Source: Streptomyces sp. C10-9-1 (lineage in GTDB: Bacteria; Actinomycetota; Actinomycetes; Streptomycetales; Streptomycetaceae). Taken from it: a DNA stretch of 64,000 nt. The notes under the pieces are model-generated. The model saw nothing but the letters and a program-made list of their open reading frames with translations, was not told where the DNA came from and searched no databases. The DNA lies in NCBI RefSeq assembly GCF_024497955.1, contig NZ_JANHKP010000004.1:1-64000 (forward strand), in the 5' to 3' direction. Positions 62,097-64,000 of the stretch are shown piece by piece (the first letter of the stretch is position 1; each line of letters starts with the position of its first letter). The translations under genes were made by a program, and so were the position numbers.

Positions 62097-64000
62097 TCAG
62101 GCCGTCGGCAGGTTCGCCAGCTGGCCGGTGATCCGGGCGATCTCCGCCTCGGCCTTGGCCAGGCGGGTGCGGATCTTCTCCACCACCTGGTCGGGTGCCT
62201 TGGCGAGGAAGGCCTCGTTGCCCAGCTTGGCGTTCGCCTGCGCGACCTCCTTCTCCGCCGCGCCGAGGTCCTTGGTCAGGCGCTTGCGCTCGGCCTCGAC
62301 GTCGATCGTGCCCGACAGGTCGAGCGCGACCGTGGCGCCCGCGACCGGCAGGGAGGCGGTGGCCTGGAAGCCCTCGCCCTCCGGCTGGAGGCGGAGCAGC
62401 TGCCGGATCGCGGCCTCGTGGGGGGCGAGCGCGGTGCCGTCCAGCGCGATCCGGGCCGGGACCTTCTGGCCCGGCTGGAGGCCCTGGTCGCTGCGGAAGC
62501 GGCGGACCTCGGTGACGACCTGCCGGACGAGCGCGATCTCCTGCTCGGCGTCCTCGTCGCGGAAGCCGCTGTCGGCGGGCCATTCCGCGATCACCAGGGA
62601 CTCGCGGCCCGTCAGGGTCGTCCACAGGGTCTCGGTGACGAAGGGCACGACCGGGTGGAGGAGCCGGAGCATCACGTCCAGGACCTCGCCGAGGACCCGG
62701 CCGGAGACCCTGGCCTGCTCGCCGCCGGCGAAGAAGGTCGTCTTGGAGAGCTCGACGTACCAGTCGAAGACCTCGTCCCAGGCGAAGTGGAACAGCGCCT
62801 CGGAGAGCTTCGCGAACTGGAAGTCCTCGTAGTGGGCGTCCACCTCGGCGACGGTCTTGTTCAGGCGGGAGAGGATCCAGCGGTCCGCGGCCGACAGCTG
62901 CTCGGCGGGCGGGAGCTCGCCCTCCACGGTGGCGCCGTTCATCAGGGCGAAGCGGGTCGCGTTCCAGATCTTGTTGGCGAAGTTCCGCGAGCCCTGGACC
63001 CAGTCCTCGCCGATCGGGACGTCGACGCCCGGGTTGGCGCCGCGGGCCAGCGTGAAGCGCAGGGCGTCCGAGCCGTAGGTGTCCATCCAGTCGAGCGGGT
63101 TGACCGCGTTGCCGAAGGACTTGGACATCTTCTTGCCCAACTGGTCGCGGACCATGCCGTGCAGGGCGATGGTGCGGAACGGCGGGGTGCCGTCCATCGC
63201 GTAGAGGCCGAACATCATCATCCGGGCGACCCAGAAGAAGAGGATGTCGTACCCGGTGACCAGGACGGAGTTCGGGTAGAACTTCGCGAGGCTCTCGGTC
63301 CGCTCCGGCCAGCCCAGGGTGGAGAAGGGCCACAGGCCCGAGGAGAACCAGGTGTCCAGGACGTCGGTCTCCTGGTGCCAGCCCTCGCCGCTCGGCGGCT
63401 CCTCGTCGGGGCCGACGCAGACGACCTCGCCGTCGGGGCCGTACCAGACGGGGATGCGGTGGCCCCACCACAGCTGGCGCGAGATGCACCAGTCGTGGAG
63501 GTTGTCGACCCAGTCGAAGTAGCGCTTCTCCATCTCCTGCGGGTGGATCGCCACCCGGCCGTCGCGGACGGCGTCGCCCGCGGCCTTGGCCAGCGGGCCG
63601 ACCTTGACCCACCACTGCAGGGACAGCCGCGGCTCGATGGTGGTCTTGCAGCGCGAGCAGTGGCCGACGGAGTGGACGTAGGGCCGCTTCTCCGCGACGA
63701 TCCGGCCCTCGGCGCGCAGCGCGGCGACGATCGCGGAGCGCGCCTCCAGCCGGTCCAGGCCCTGGAACGGGCCGGGGGCGGTGATGACGGCGCGCTCGTC
63801 CATGACGGTCAGCGAGGGCAGCCCGTGGCGCCGGCCGATCTCGAAGTCGTTCGGGTCGTGGGCGGGCGTCACCTTGACGGCGCCGGTGCCGAACTCGGGG
63901 TCCACATGGGTGTCGGCGACGACGGGGATGCTGCGGTCGGTCAGCGGCAGCCGGATCTCTCTGCCGACCAGGTGCCGGTAGCGCTCGTCGTCCGGGTGGA
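62097..64000 (-). CDS. valS: valine--tRNA ligase (5' end outside window)
   Basis: Charges tRNA-Val. The visible about 634 residues are the C-terminal part of a class I synthetase: the end of the editing domain ([20 protein letters not shown]), the catalytic half with KMSKS ([16 protein letters not shown]), the anticodon domain, and the C-terminal coiled-coil tRNA arm ([30 protein letters not shown]). The N-terminal HIGH region is beyond position 64000. The frame runs open to the window edge. Confidence 0.97.
   Translation of the reverse strand, partial: HPDDERYRHLVGREIRLPLTDRSIPVVADTHVDPEFGTGAVKVTPAHDPNDFEIGRRHGLPSLTVMDERAVITAPGPFQGLDRLEARSAIVAALRAEGRIVAEKRPYVHSVGHCSRCKTTIEPRLSLQWWVKVGPLAKAAGDAVRDGRVAIHPQEMEKRYFDWVDNLHDWCISRQLWWGHRIPVWYGPDGEVVCVGPDEEPPSGEGWHQETDVLDTWFSSGLWPFSTLGWPERTESLAKFYPNSVLVTGYDILFFWVARMMMFGLYAMDGTPPFRTIALHGMVRDQLGKKMSKSFGNAVNPLDWMDTYGSDALRFTLARGANPGVDVPIGEDWVQGSRNFANKIWNATRFALMNGATVEGELPPAEQLSAADRWILSRLNKTVAEVDAHYEDFQFAKLSEALFHFAWDEVFDWYVELSKTTFFAGGEQARVSGRVLGEVLDVMLRLLHPVVPFVTETLWTTLTGRESLVIAEWPADSGFRDEDAEQEIALVRQVVTEVRRFRSDQGLQPGQKVPARIALDGTALAPHEAAIRQLLRLQPEGEGFQATASLPVAGATVALDLSGTIDVEAERKRLTKDLGAAEKEVAQANAKLGNEAFLAKAPDQVVEKIRTRLAKAEAEIARITGQLANLPTA

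Overview
The window reads as chromosomal core DNA of a high-GC actinomycete, almost certainly Streptomyces or a close relative. The evidence is the very high GC content, frequent GTG starts, strong third-position GC, and a gene order (comEA-comEC, leuS, nadD-rsfS, proA/proB, obg-rpmA-rplU-rne, mreBCD-pbp2-rodA, ndk, folC, valS) that I recognise from Streptomyces chromosomes. Nearly all genes lie on the minus strand. The exceptions are a membrane cytochrome/NuoF-like pair, an M48 peptidase, a glycosyltransferase and rmlC. I see no insertion sequence, prophage, CRISPR array or integrase.

Layout. 0.3-11.3 kb: arylamine N-acetyltransferase, the DNA-uptake proteins ComEC and ComEA, a DegV-type lipid-binding protein, a one-helix membrane protein and leuS. 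Upstream of leuS is a clear attenuator: a 12-residue leader peptide with three consecutive Leu codons, followed by a terminator. 11.7-14.9 kb (plus strand): a bis-haem ferric-reductase-like membrane protein translationally coupled to a NuoF-like flavoprotein fused to a ferredoxin. 15.0-16.0 kb: two identical tRNA-Ala(GGC) genes around two tiny zinc-ribbon-type genes. 16.1-26.8 kb: histidine phosphatase, rsfS, an LCP/LytR_C protein, nadD, a 52-residue membrane protein, an M48 peptidase, two single-pass membrane proteins sharing an N-terminal motif, proA, a conserved unknown, and proB.

27.0-41.3 kb is an envelope-glycopolymer region between proB and obg. It holds a GT2 glycosyltransferase, all four dTDP-L-rhamnose genes (rmlC apart from rmlD-B-A), a methyltransferase, a TagB/TagF-like polymerase with an N-terminal membrane domain, a fused cytidylyltransferase/SDR likely to make CDP-ribitol or a similar precursor, a GT4 glycosyltransferase and galE. 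Together these could make activated rhamnose, galactose and a CDP-alditol and assemble a teichoic-acid-like polymer. The LCP-family protein at 17.3-19.2 kb and the Mre elongation genes at 53-59 kb are plausible functional partners.

41.6-64 kb is core: obg, rpmA, rplU, RNase E/G with repeat-rich arms, two linked radical-SAM-family genes, a CYTH-CHAD protein, rodA-pbp2-mreD-mreC-mreB, ndk, DUF4233, folC, and valS cut by the window end. Strong GC-rich hairpins close most transcription units. The most novel-looking items are the leuS attenuator, the cytochrome/NuoF-ferredoxin module, the glycopolymer locus, the LCP-like protein without the usual catalytic motif, and the comEC reading frame that runs into the next gene.
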